Assembly (NCBI GenBank): GCA_015232355.1
Contig: JADFZW010000001.1
Location: 248,001-312,000 of the forward strand
DNA: 64,000 bases
Direction of reading: 5' to 3'
Origin: Oligoflexia bacterium
GTDB lineage: Bacteria > Bdellovibrionota > Bacteriovoracia > Bacteriovoracales > Bacteriovoracaceae
This document shows, in pieces, positions 17,059 through 26,234 of the stretch. Made by a program: the position numbers and the translations under genes. The notes beneath the pieces were generated by a model that was not told the DNA's origin, made no database searches, and was given only the letters and a program-made list of their open reading frames with translations. Every line of letters starts with the position of its first letter. Within the stretch, counting starts at the first letter, position 1.

Positions 17059-19338
17059 ATGGCAAATGCAGAAGATAAAAATGGAAAAAATGGAATCAAT
17101 GATAAGGATAAAGACAAGGATAAAGATAAGGATAAGATTATAAGTCCGACCAGATTTGGTCGTTATTTAATATTAGACCATATCGTAGATGGTGGAATGG
17201 GTAAAATTTGTCGGGCCAGATTTCTAGGTGAACAAGCAGAGAAGATAGTGGCAATAAAAATGATCCGACCACAGTACTCATCCGATCCTAGTTTTAAAAA
17301 GATGTTTATGGATGAAATCAAAGTTGCATTTGGACTGATTCATCCCAATATTACCCAGACTTATGATTATGGAATTCAAAATGGTCAACTATATACCTCT
17401 ATGGAATATAATGACGGCAAAACTTTAAAACAAGTTTTGGATCGACTTAAAGAAAAAAAATTTGCATTCCCAGTTGAAATTTGCATCTATATCACTTCCC
17501 AAGTATGTCAAGGGCTCTCCTACGCTCACAACTTCACTGATAAATTATCTGGAAAAACTCTAAATATCATTCATAGAGATATATCTCCTCATAATATTAT
17601 GATTACTTTTGATGGGGGAGTAAAAATAATTGATTTTGGTATTGCTAAAGCAAATACAAATAGTGAAGAAACACAGGCAGGAACCATCAAAGGAAAACTC
17701 TCTTATTTAGCACCAGAATATCTTGAAGGAATGGAACTCGACCATCGTTATGATCAATTTGCCGTTGGAATAACTCTATGGGAATTACTTTGTTCAAAAA
17801 AAATGTTTCATGCTGAAAATGAATTGGCAATTTTAAAAAAAATTCAAACATGTAAAGTCCAAGCGCCATCTACTATAAATGCAAATGTCCCAAAAGAACT
17901 TGACCAAATTGTTTTAAAAGCACTTTCTAAGCAAAGAGAAGATCGTTACGAAAATATGGATCAATTTAATCGTGCTTTAGTAAAGTTGTTATACTCAACA
18001 TATCCAGATTTTAATTCCACTGACTTAAGTTATTTTTCCAAAGAATTATTTAGAGATGATATAAAAAAGGATCGAGAAAAACTGGTCGATTTTGGTAAAA
18101 TTGACATTACTCCATTTTTGCTAGAATTAAAAAGAGAGATGGAGGGTAAACCACAAACATCAAACAATGATAAGGATAATAACGATAATAAAAGTGATAA
18201 AGGAAAGGATCGTTCTAGTAAGAATGATAAGAATATTGAACACAGATCCGAAACCACAAGAAGAATTGTTTTAGATTTAGATGATGGTAATGAAAATGAT
18301 TCTAGTCAATTATTATTAGGCAAAGCTGGAAATAATAACAATAGCATTGCTAAGAAAGGAATTTCTTCGTCTTCAGCATCATCAGCATCGTCAGCATCGT
18401 CTTCAGCACCGACATCGGCCACATCGTCAACATCGTCGGCCCCTCCTTTACCTAATAAAATTTCGTCTTCCACTGAACATTCTATTTCCAATAACCATAA
18501 TTCAAGTTTGTCTAAACTTCCAAGTAAAGCTTCTTCCGTGGCAAAAAGTAAAAATATTTTTTCTATAAAAAACAAAGCACATGAAACATCAGTAGAAGTA
18601 AATGCTGTCTTAGAAAATAATGATGAAGATGACAATACCACAAAAAAAAGACCAATTATAAAAATAGTTGTATCTTTTATTTTTATTTTGGCATTGATTG
18701 GAGGAGGATATAAATTTTTTACTAAACCATCGACCACTCCTGAAGTTGCTAATAATTCAAATGCCAATAGCGCCAATAGCACAAATAAAAAAACACCAGG
18801 TAAAAACACAAAAGACGTTGCAAGAGAAATATCTTCAATCAACAGTCCATCCTCTTCTAACAATAACAACTCTGATAAAAAAGATACCGATTCTCAAAAG
18901 AAAAAAACAAAAAAAATTACTTTTAACAACTTCAATTCATTTCAAAAGTTTTTCATTAACAATCAAGAAATTGAATTTCACATAACTGGAATAGATCTCC
19001 CTCTATATACCAATCTAGAATTACGAATAGAACAAGATGGAATGCGACCCATTTTTATGAATTTTCAAATTGCCGATGATACTCCAGATACCATGCAATT
19101 ACCTGATCCTAAACAAGGGATCTTTGGAATTCTTGAACTGTCAAGTGAGTACAATGGTTCCCCTGGATCTACAATATCATTTGAAATTGATGGTCACATT
19201 ATAATTTACCCTATTCCTTTTACAGGGAAAAAAATTCCCATTGGTACCTATGAAGGAACCATCAGCAACAAAGAGTCTAACATAAGTAAAAAGATAACCT
19301 TTGAAATCAAGGAAGATTTAGTAACCAAATTGCATTGA
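17059..19338 (+). CDS. Transmembrane Ser/Thr protein kinase (Hanks type)
   Basis: 759 residues. The kinase domain spans about 33-335 with all key residues: Gly loop DGGMGK, Lys67 (VAIKMI), alpha-C Glu86, catalytic HRDISPHN with Asp174, metal-binding Asp192 in DFG, and APE at 218-220. The N-terminal DKDKDK run is a microsatellite. A Ser/Ala-rich linker and a single membrane segment (about 533-553) follow. The C-terminal 130 residues would be periplasmic and beta-rich with a late GTYEGTIS strand, resembling a PEGA-like sensor domain. Likely an envelope-sensing kinase acting on the neighbouring PilZ and cNMP proteins, though substrates are unknown. Confidence 0.9.
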   Translation: MANAEDKNGKNGINDKDKDKDKDKDKIISPTRFGRYLILDHIVDGGMGKICRARFLGEQAEKIVAIKMIRPQYSSDPSFKKMFMDEIKVAFGLIHPNITQTYDYGIQNGQLYTSMEYNDGKTLKQVLDRLKEKKFAFPVEICIYITSQVCQGLSYAHNFTDKLSGKTLNIIHRDISPHNIMITFDGGVKIIDFGIAKANTNSEETQAGTIKGKLSYLAPEYLEGMELDHRYDQFAVGITLWELLCSKKMFHAENELAILKKIQTCKVQAPSTINANVPKELDQIVLKALSKQREDRYENMDQFNRALVKLLYSTYPDFNSTDLSYFSKELFRDDIKKDREKLVDFGKIDITPFLLELKREMEGKPQTSNNDKDNNDNKSDKGKDRSSKNDKNIEHRSETTRRIVLDLDDGNENDSSQLLLGKAGNNNNSIAKKGISSSSASSASSASSSAPTSATSSTSSAPPLPNKISSSTEHSISNNHNSSLSKLPSKASSVAKSKNIFSIKNKAHETSVEVNAVLENNDEDDNTTKKRPIIKIVVSFIFILALIGGGYKFFTKPSTTPEVANNSNANSANSTNKKTPGKNTKDVAREISSINSPSSSNNNNSDKKDTDSQKKKTKKITFNNFNSFQKFFINNQEIEFHITGIDLPLYTNLELRIEQDGMRPIFMNFQIADDTPDTMQLPDPKQGIFGILELSSEYNGSPGSTISFEIDGHIIIYPIPFTGKKIPIGTYEGTISNKESNISKKITFEIKEDLVTKLH

Positions 19339-19351
19339 TATTTTGTTACGA

Positions 19352-19377
19352 TATTTTTATTAAATATTTTTATTAAA
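19352..19377. repeat. 13-bp direct repeat between the kinase and miaA stops
   Basis: Two exact tandem copies of TATTTTTATTAAA, with a partial third, fill the 34-bp gap between the convergent kinase and miaA genes and include the miaA stop codon. It could act as an AT-rich bidirectional end signal. Confidence 0.7.
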
Positions 19378-20425
19378 TATTTTCTTCTAATAGTAATTTG
19401 ATCTTTTTCACTTCATCCTCTAACAACGGATTAAAAAGCAACTTCCCCTCAACCTTCTTAAACCAAGTTCTCTGAGATTTTGCTAAATGTCTTGTGGAAA
19501 AAAATATCTTTTCTACACATTCATCTATAGATTTTATTTCACCATGAAGATAACTTATCATCTCCTTATACCCAACTGAACGAAGTGGTCTCTCTTTCCC
19601 AGTAAAATTTTGAAGCGAATCTAATAAGCGCACCACTTCTTGCTCAAGTCCATCCTTTATCATCAACTCTATTCTTTTGCGAATAATCTTATCATGTTCG
19701 CTCTTCGGGACATCTAAATGTATGTGTATCATCTTTCCAAATCTTGTTTGTTGATCCATTCCATTGCCAATCCTCGCCTCAACAACATCAATACCATTAA
19801 CACCATTAATACCATTAAACTTTTTTTTTGTTTGAGATATCTTAACTTTTGTATTCCAATAGTGTTCAATCGCTCTTCTAATTCTGTAATGATCGTTGAT
19901 ATGCAAAGTATGATAACTCTCTTCATCTACTCTTCGAAGTAAATCCCAAAATGGTTTAATCCCATGCTTGGCATACAATCTATCTGAACGGGCCACAATA
20001 TCCTCTGGGGTAGTCGGTGAATCATACATTCCATTAATTAAAGCACGAAGATAAAAACCACTCCCTCCAACCAAAATTGGAATTGCTTTCGACTTTTGAA
20101 TCTTCTTAATTACCTCTTCTGCTTGTTCTACAAAATCATGAGCATTCATTGGTTCTTTGATACTTCTTACGTCTAGTAGATGATGAACTATTCCCTCTCT
20201 TTCCTTTTCTGTTGGTTTGGCCGTGCCAATATTTAATTCTTTATAAAAGAGTAACGAATCAAAATTTACTATCGCCGCCATCAAACCTATTTTATCTCTT
20301 ATATACTTCGCTATAATAATACTGGTTTTAGTTTTAAAGGTAGCGGTTGGACCAGAGACTACAATAATTTTATTTTGATAATTATGCTGATTCATAATCC
20401 CATTCATATTCACAAAGAAACTCAT
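19373..20425 (-). CDS. miaA: tRNA dimethylallyltransferase MiaA, unusual P-loop
   Basis: Adds a dimethylallyl group to A37 of tRNAs reading UNN codons. Family motifs are clear: NFDSLLFYKELNIGTAKP, HHLLDV, ILVGGSGFYLRAL, RPLRSVGYKEM and KSQRTWFKK. The Walker A loop reads GPTATFKT (residues 25-32), with Phe30 where nearly all MiaA have Gly (GPTASGKT). The gene overlaps the mutL stop by 4 bp (ATGA), so it is translationally coupled. Length 350 includes a 17-residue extra N-terminus. Part of the miaA insertion region carries an Asn-Gly-Ile repeat encoded by tandem ACCATTAA units. Confidence 0.9.
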   Translation of the reverse strand: MSFFVNMNGIMNQHNYQNKIIVVSGPTATFKTKTSIIIAKYIRDKIGLMAAIVNFDSLLFYKELNIGTAKPTEKEREGIVHHLLDVRSIKEPMNAHDFVEQAEEVIKKIQKSKAIPILVGGSGFYLRALINGMYDSPTTPEDIVARSDRLYAKHGIKPFWDLLRRVDEESYHTLHINDHYRIRRAIEHYWNTKVKISQTKKKFNGINGVNGIDVVEARIGNGMDQQTRFGKMIHIHLDVPKSEHDKIIRKRIELMIKDGLEQEVVRLLDSLQNFTGKERPLRSVGYKEMISYLHGEIKSIDECVEKIFFSTRHLAKSQRTWFKKVEGKLLFNPLLEDEVKKIKLLLEENI

Positions 20426-22416
20426 AAAGTAGTTGCAATGTTTGCCTTTATAGCATTATCTAATCCAATAGTGTCAATCATTGATTGAATGAATTTTTGA
20501 TAAGTAATTCCCATTTTATCCATATATCGAAAACCATCTTTATTATTCGATATCATTTGCTCCATTTCTTTATTTTCTCTCAAAAAATATTCTTTGAGTT
20601 GCCTCTTTAAAGCTGTCAATTCTATCTGCTCTTTTAGTAATTGTTTATTTTGAAAAAATCTTTCCAGTGAATGAATTAATATTTCTAAAATTTTTGTATA
20701 GTCAATGTGGTTTAAAAATTTAGGAATACTTCTTAAAACAATTGTTGAATCACTTAAACGATCAAAATCAAAACCCAAAATTGAGTATAATTTAAAATTA
20801 TCATCGAAATTTTTTTTTGAATTAGCAAAAGGAATACTAACTAATAGTGGAGTAACTTCACTCTCCTCAAAAGAATTAACTTTTTCTAAATTAACAATAA
20901 AATAATATAGTATCAGCTTTTGTAAGTTCACAACGTAGAGAGAATTAATATTTAATTCATCATTTTCTCTATATCCTCTTCCTAGATCTAATTGTTCACT
21001 ATAATTATTACTGTAACTATAACTGTAATTCATCAACAAAAATGAATCTGCAGAAATATAATATACAGAAGTGTATTGCTTTTTGCTTACTTGTTCGCTT
21101 CTTCTACTACTATCTATGATAATACTATTATCGCTATCATTATTGCCTCTTCTATTATCGTTCCTATTATCTTCAACGTCATTTTGGTGTCTAACTATAA
21201 GATCGCTCTCTTCACCTAACTTATCGTTTTTTGGAGTTGGAGTTGATATTTTTATCTTCTTTAATGATTCTGATATCAAAGAGTACACCAAAGAAGAGTA
21301 TAAAAATTTAATAAAAGTCTTGTTTGGATGTACATTAACATCCAGATGATCTTTAGGTAAATCTAGAAAAATGCAATATCCTCCACCTCTTTGAGCTTTA
21401 CTTTCATTACCATTTTCATGTCGTATTTCTATTTCCCTCTCCCTATTTAACTGTTCAAAAAAATAGACTATCCTCTGATGAATATTTTTATCAATAACTA
21501 ACCTTTTATTAACAAATAAATATTGTTCTCCAATGTTCGCATTTAAACTCAATATTACTTTTAATCTATATCCATCATATTCCACTTCAGTAATGTATAG
21601 TTCATTCTGATCTAGTGCTGGCCCTTTCCATAGTTGCTTTACTCTCGCTTCTATTTTTTCTATTTTTTCTATAGTTTCTATAGTTTCATTTTTTTCTATT
21701 GCTTCATATCTGCATCTATCCTTGCTATCCCATCTAATCTCAAAATTTACAAATGGAGAAGATAAAATAAAAGCATTTAAAATTTTTTTAATAGAGTTTT
21801 TCTCTGCAATCTTAGACTTTACAAACTTAAGTCTGGCCGGAGTATTGAAAAAAAGATCTGAGACATATATTAAAGTTCCATTAATATTATATTCACCATT
21901 ATCTTCGCCAGAGATTTGTTGATATTCTAAAATCTCTCCTCCCTCAACAATAATTTTTCCACCTACAGATGATCCTTTAGGACGAGATATCATGGTAACT
22001 CTAGATACTGCTGCAATACTGGCCAGGGCCTCTCCTCTGAAACCAAAACTATTCAGATCATATAGATCATTAAAAGATGATATCTTCGAAGTAGTATGTC
22101 GAGAGAATGCTAATGGAAGATCTTCATATAGAATACCCACGCCATCATCAACAATCTCAATAAAATCTAGTCCATTATTAGCAATATGAATTTTTATTGA
22201 TCTAGATTTAGCATCCAAAGAATTTTCAATTAGTTCTTTTATTAGATTTGCAGGTCTCTCAATAACCTCACCAGCTTTTATTTGATTGATTAAAAAATTG
22301 GGCAACAATTGTATTCTTGATATTGAACAATCTTGTTCCTGTTCCTGTTCCTGATTTTGATTTTGATTTTGATTTTGAGACTGGATCTTATTTTGCTGAT
22401 GACTGATTTGTTCCAT
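20422..22416 (-). CDS. mutL: DNA mismatch repair protein MutL
   Basis: The GHKL ATPase domain is intact: NQIKAGEVIERPA, KELIENSLDA with catalytic Glu61 and metal-binding Asn65, DDGVGI at 90-95 and FGFRGEAL at 124-131. The start is uncertain; the ATG at 22416 with a weak GGA site is chosen, and it overlaps the preceding gene by 29 bp. That gives a 33-residue Gln/Asn/Glu tail before the usual MutL start, coded by tandem hexamers. The C-terminal domain is present (about 480-664), but the metal-dependent endonuclease motif DQHAxxE is absent, replaced by INSLYVVNLQKL. Coupled to miaA by an ATGA overlap. Confidence 0.9.
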   Translation of the reverse strand: MEQISHQQNKIQSQNQNQNQNQEQEQEQDCSISRIQLLPNFLINQIKAGEVIERPANLIKELIENSLDAKSRSIKIHIANNGLDFIEIVDDGVGILYEDLPLAFSRHTTSKISSFNDLYDLNSFGFRGEALASIAAVSRVTMISRPKGSSVGGKIIVEGGEILEYQQISGEDNGEYNINGTLIYVSDLFFNTPARLKFVKSKIAEKNSIKKILNAFILSSPFVNFEIRWDSKDRCRYEAIEKNETIETIEKIEKIEARVKQLWKGPALDQNELYITEVEYDGYRLKVILSLNANIGEQYLFVNKRLVIDKNIHQRIVYFFEQLNREREIEIRHENGNESKAQRGGGYCIFLDLPKDHLDVNVHPNKTFIKFLYSSLVYSLISESLKKIKISTPTPKNDKLGEESDLIVRHQNDVEDNRNDNRRGNNDSDNSIIIDSSRRSEQVSKKQYTSVYYISADSFLLMNYSYSYSNNYSEQLDLGRGYRENDELNINSLYVVNLQKLILYYFIVNLEKVNSFEESEVTPLLVSIPFANSKKNFDDNFKLYSILGFDFDRLSDSTIVLRSIPKFLNHIDYTKILEILIHSLERFFQNKQLLKEQIELTALKRQLKEYFLRENKEMEQMISNNKDGFRYMDKMGITYQKFIQSMIDTIGLDNAIKANIATTL
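22340..22379. repeat. Hexanucleotide tandem repeats at the mutL N-terminus
   Basis: Three TGTTCC-type units followed by four ATTTTG-type units, coding Gln-Glu and Gln-Asn repeats on the minus strand. All units are 6 bp, so gains or losses keep frame. Confidence 0.85.
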
Positions 22417-23377
22417 CTGTTCCATCGGAGGCATTTGGGGCACTTGATGTTCCTGGTTCGTCTTTATAAAAGTTAACTTGGTTTCGACCACCATTTTTAG
22501 ATTTGTACAAGGCCATGTCAACTCTTTTAAAGAGATCTACTCCTGTATTTACACCTTGACGATAATCAGCAACTCCAAGAGATGCAGTTACTGGTAGCTT
22601 CTTATCTGAATAGATAAAATCATGAGCAGCAATTGTCGCCCTGACCCTCTCAGCTATTTGAAATCCATTTTTTAAATTAGTATTTGGAAGAAGTATACAA
22701 AACTCCTCTCCTCCATAGCGTGCAAAGATATCACACTCTCTAATACCTGCATTCCTAACCAAATCAGAGATCTCCTTCAAAACAAAATCTCCCGCATCAT
22801 GACCATAATTATCGTTTAACTTTTTAAAATGATCCAAATCAAATAAAATTAGAGTAAGTGGCGTTCCTGTAACTTTTGATTTTTTTACTAACGAATCACA
22901 GGTCTGATTAAAGTATGCTTTATTATAACACTTGGTTAATCCATCCGTTACTGCTTCCTTTTTTATCTTATCATAAGTAAGCCTTTCCGGATCACCTTGT
23001 GGAAGATACTTAAAGGCAACTGCTCCTAACTTTACCACATCACCCTTTCGTAATTGTACTGGCCCGGAAATTTTAGTATTATTTAAAAAAGTACCATTTC
23101 TTGAACCCAAATCCTCTATAGTAACAGCAACACTATTCTCTGAAATTGCCTGAGTGGTAACCTGCAGATGCCTTCTTGATATTCCTTGAAATTCCAAAGC
23201 AAAAGTATTTTCTACACTCCTACCAAAAGTAATCACTCCAGGTTTTAAGTCAAAGATTGTACCATTAAGTTCCCCACCTATTGCTAAAAGGCATGCTGAT
23301 TTACTTTTTGCTTCTTCTTCAGTTGACTGTAATGCTGCCTTTATGTCTGTTAAAACAACAGTTGAATCATCACCCAT
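22388..23377 (-). CDS. FHA-GGDEF diguanylate cyclase (DgcB-like)
   Basis: Start is the ATG at 23377 with AGGGG 7 nt upstream; an ATG 6 nt earlier abuts that site. Residues about 30 to 125 form an FHA phosphothreonine-binding domain (FGRSVEN, ISRRHLQV, GSRNGTFLNN). A GGDEF domain follows (about 140-300) with the active site GGEEF at 222-226, metal residues in FDLDHFK, and an inhibitory I-site RxxD (Arg213, Asp216) five residues before it. It should therefore be an active, product-inhibited c-di-GMP synthase. The architecture is that of Bdellovibrio DgcB, which is needed for prey invasion. The FHA domain could read phosphorylation by the nearby Ser/Thr kinase. Confidence 0.92.
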   Translation of the reverse strand: MGDDSTVVLTDIKAALQSTEEEAKSKSACLLAIGGELNGTIFDLKPGVITFGRSVENTFALEFQGISRRHLQVTTQAISENSVAVTIEDLGSRNGTFLNNTKISGPVQLRKGDVVKLGAVAFKYLPQGDPERLTYDKIKKEAVTDGLTKCYNKAYFNQTCDSLVKKSKVTGTPLTLILFDLDHFKKLNDNYGHDAGDFVLKEISDLVRNAGIRECDIFARYGGEEFCILLPNTNLKNGFQIAERVRATIAAHDFIYSDKKLPVTASLGVADYRQGVNTGVDLFKRVDMALYKSKNGGRNQVNFYKDEPGTSSAPNASDGTDGTNQSSAK

Positions 23378-23786
23378 GAACATTCCCCTTCTTTTTATTT
23401 TTTTTATAACCTTATTTTAAACTAAAAATTTAAAAACTTAAAAATTTTAAAACTTAAAAACTTAAAACAAAGTTATCAACACAAAATTATTATCTCAGAA
23501 ATTGTACTCACTATAAAAGACGTAAATTTTTCCTGCGACTACACTTGAGTTTTTGAGTCTACTTATATTTATTTTATCGTAACAACTCTAACTACTCTCT
23601 AGACTAAAACACTCAATTAACAGGTAAAACATATAAAACATGTAATTTGCCATAGCATTTATTTCATAGATATAATCTTAAATATAATGGAAATAATCTT
23701 AAGATTTTTTAAACCAAAGATCTTAAGTATTTAAATACAAAAAACAAATACTGTTATTTTTTACTAACCAATAGATTTATAAAAAT
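23378..23786. other. Long AT-rich divergent intergenic region
   Basis: About 410 bp without a gene, between the FHA-GGDEF gene and an unknown divergent gene. The left part is a run of degenerate AAAACTTA-type units (23420-23470). A single DnaA-box-like TTATCAACA lies near 23472. The right part holds three spaced copies of a short motif, described separately. No tRNA, small gene or clear terminator was seen. Confidence 0.7.
23674..23726. promoter_or_regulatory. Array of three ATCTTAA motifs, possible operator
   Basis: AATCTTAA occurs at 23674-23681 and 23695-23702, and GATCTTAA at 23719-23726, spaced by 21 and 24 bp, about two helical turns. The middle copy is a perfect 12-bp palindrome (AATCTTAAGATT, 23695-23706). 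The array is 60 to 110 bp upstream of the next gene's start, as expected of repressor or activator sites. Function is inferred. Confidence 0.4.
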
Positions 23787-25688
23787 ATGTTTGAAAGTAA
23801 TCTAGAATACAACAATATTTCCAGATCTCAAGAAGATGATATCAATGATGCTAGTAATGTTAATGCTGATATTGATAATGATAATGATAATAATCATATC
23901 AATGAAGGATGGTTTTTATATTGGAAAACATCTGCATCCCTTTGGAAAGGAAAATTAGAAAAATTTCCAAAATCAAAACCACTTTTTATTCCCCTTAATT
24001 GGGCCCATCATTTCATCACTGAAACAACTCTGGGAAGTAATGCAAGCAAAGATGTTGAACTTCCACAATATGATTTTGGGAAAAATCGTCCTGACACTAA
24101 CATTGCAGAATTAGCTAGCATAGCAACTGAATTAGAGTTAAATGCTATATTTTTATTTCCAACAACTCCTAATCCCTTATTTGCCAATGGTGGCATTCCT
24201 GCATATTATGCAAAAAGTCCCTCTCAAACAGAAGATGGAATAACTATAGCAACTGCAACTGATCATGGGAAAATAAATAGAATCTACTCCTTCTTTGATC
24301 CAAGAGTTTACAAGGGATATAGTAAATTTTCTTTTGAATTTAGCAGATACCTTAATGAAAACAATCTCAATATTCATATAGCAATTTTAAATTGTGGTTA
24401 TTTTAATAAAAACAATCAATTCATCTCCTATTTTGAAGATTATTCTCCTTGCTTTGAAAATGGACTTATAAAATACTCAGAAGTTAAAAGAAGAGAAAGA
24501 GAAAAAGAAAGAGAGAGTGAAAGTGAATTCTCAGAAAATAATCGCAACTTTAAAGAATCAAATAACAACAATGATGATCAGCTTATTATCGAAACGAAGA
24601 AAAAAATTGAGTTTTACGAAATCATTAAAGATCTATACATAACTACTGCCAAAGAATCTATCGGTGATAATTTCGAAGGTGTTATTGAGACAGCTTTTCT
24701 TGGTGGAGCACCTCTAGATATAATAAATAGAAGTATTGAAAAATATGAACATTCAATTCGATATTTCCCTTATATCATGCATTCTAAGATTATCGACGTT
24801 ATCCCCACTACACTTTTGCTTCCCCCAAATATAAAAGAAGGCAAGATCACTAAAGTGATGAATGATTTTTTAGATGTTCCGCTAATTCAAAATAAATTGG
24901 AAAATTTAAATTCCTATGAAAATAACGAGTTTGATTTTTCCCCTCTCAATTTTTTTCATCTTTACACTCATTCTAATAACTCAATAACTAAAAATGATCC
25001 ATGGAAATTAACTGGACTAATAAATTATTTGGATAAAAATTATACTCAAACATACACCCTCTTTACTAATACCAAGAATCTATCAAATGACGACTCTACT
25101 TATGACAAATCCTATTTTTTAATTGGCGCTAATCTCTCCAGTAATGAATTTTATAATGCTTTAAAAATTTTCATGAATGGTGGAAATGTCATAATTGACA
25201 CTTACAATTTACACGCTCCTCTTATGAGAAAATTAGATGCTTTTTTCATTGAAAACTCTGTGCCATTACAAAAGATTAATTATGTCACAGAAGTTACGTT
25301 GGCATCACTCGGCCAGGGTAAAATGATACTTTTCAATCGACAAAAGATTGGAGATGAATCATTTGTTAAAAAGCATTCTTTCTGGGAAAATATCATTAGT
25401 TATTTTAATATCGATCACTTAAAGTTAAATTTTGAAAACGATGTCTTCTTTCAATGGAAAGGACGCCGCCCTTTTCATAATGAACTAGAATTCATCGAAA
25501 TAAGACGAGTAATCTTTTATAATCCTAGCAGCTACAAACGAACTGTTAAAATACAAAAAAATAAAAATTTTGTATTGTTAAAAACTATTGATGAACAAAA
25601 CGTTTTTGTTAACCCACACGAAAAGGGATTAGATATAGATCTTATGCCAAACTCCTCTGTGGGGATAGATTTTGGACATCTAGAATAA
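23787..25688 (+). CDS. Unknown 633-residue protein, possibly glycosidase-like fold
   Basis: No family was recognised. Cytoplasmic by appearance: no signal peptide or membrane span. After an acidic Asn/Asp tail, the segment YWKTSASLWKGKL and PLFIPLNWAHHF, then LATELELNAIFLFPTTPN-like alternation, suggests a TIM-barrel, with FFDPRVYKGYSKFSFEFSRY after it. Residues about 440 to 500 (a GGNVIIDTYNLH strand-turn) resemble the trimerisation domain of GH42-type beta-galactosidases, and a beta-rich C-terminus follows. This glycosidase analogy is weak. A charged insert at about 230-275 is low complexity. It is the first gene of a pair with the next one, 27 bp downstream. Confidence 0.6.
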   Translation: MFESNLEYNNISRSQEDDINDASNVNADIDNDNDNNHINEGWFLYWKTSASLWKGKLEKFPKSKPLFIPLNWAHHFITETTLGSNASKDVELPQYDFGKNRPDTNIAELASIATELELNAIFLFPTTPNPLFANGGIPAYYAKSPSQTEDGITIATATDHGKINRIYSFFDPRVYKGYSKFSFEFSRYLNENNLNIHIAILNCGYFNKNNQFISYFEDYSPCFENGLIKYSEVKRREREKERESESEFSENNRNFKESNNNNDDQLIIETKKKIEFYEIIKDLYITTAKESIGDNFEGVIETAFLGGAPLDIINRSIEKYEHSIRYFPYIMHSKIIDVIPTTLLLPPNIKEGKITKVMNDFLDVPLIQNKLENLNSYENNEFDFSPLNFFHLYTHSNNSITKNDPWKLTGLINYLDKNYTQTYTLFTNTKNLSNDDSTYDKSYFLIGANLSSNEFYNALKIFMNGGNVIIDTYNLHAPLMRKLDAFFIENSVPLQKINYVTEVTLASLGQGKMILFNRQKIGDESFVKKHSFWENIISYFNIDHLKLNFENDVFFQWKGRRPFHNELEFIEIRRVIFYNPSSYKRTVKIQKNKNFVLLKTIDEQNVFVNPHEKGLDIDLMPNSSVGIDFGHLE

Positions 25689-25715
25689 TCTAGAATAAAG
25701 ATAAGGGTACATGCT

Positions 25716-26204
25716 ATGAGCATCAGCAACAACTGCGAACAAAATATCCTCTATTTAATTTATAAGAACTCTAGCAATCCTTTATCACCATCTCATTACA
25801 ACATTCTCTATATAATTTCTTCGCTAGGAGAATTAGACCTATCTTCCCTCTCAAAGATTTACGAAAAGACATCTGTGCACAATGATATCACTTTTAACGA
25901 TAGTAAGGTTAGCGATAGTAAGATTAGTGATACAAAAATTAATGATAACAGAAACAGTGATAACAAAACTTTTGGACCATTCTATGATCTTAAAGAGATC
26001 AAAACATTTACATTGGAAATTTTAAAAAAATTCGAACTTGACTGTGGATATATGATGTCTGTGCAAGAATATAATAGTTCAATTGAAAAAATAAACGAGA
26101 TTAAAGATTCACTAGATATTTTCACAAATTATGGTCAAAAAGTATCACTGGAAGAGGATGGCGGCAGTACAGGCAAACTCTTTAAAAAAATATTTAAAGG
26201 TTGA
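25716..26204 (+). CDS. Unknown 162-residue protein
   Basis: Short cytoplasmic protein, probably co-transcribed with the 633-residue gene upstream and rlmN downstream. It has two predicted helical ends and a central repeat of Asp-Ser-Lys-Ile/Val units (residues about 65-85) coded by tandem 12-bp copies. The C-terminus is basic (LFKKIFKG). AAGGG lies 10 nt before the ATG. No motif recognised. Confidence 0.6.
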   Translation: MSISNNCEQNILYLIYKNSSNPLSPSHYNILYIISSLGELDLSSLSKIYEKTSVHNDITFNDSKVSDSKISDTKINDNRNSDNKTFGPFYDLKEIKTFTLEILKKFELDCGYMMSVQEYNSSIEKINEIKDSLDIFTNYGQKVSLEEDGGSTGKLFKKIFKG

Positions 26205-26234
26205 TCTTTCAAGTATTATTTACTATTAGTAGGT

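Noticed and set aside
18306-18869. Minus-strand frame opposite the kinase linker
   Set aside because: A long antisense frame caused by Ser/Asn-rich low-complexity coding; no start signal or motif.
23465-23480. Single DnaA-box-like TTATCAACA in the large gap
   Set aside because: One mismatched box in an AT-rich gap is expected by chance.
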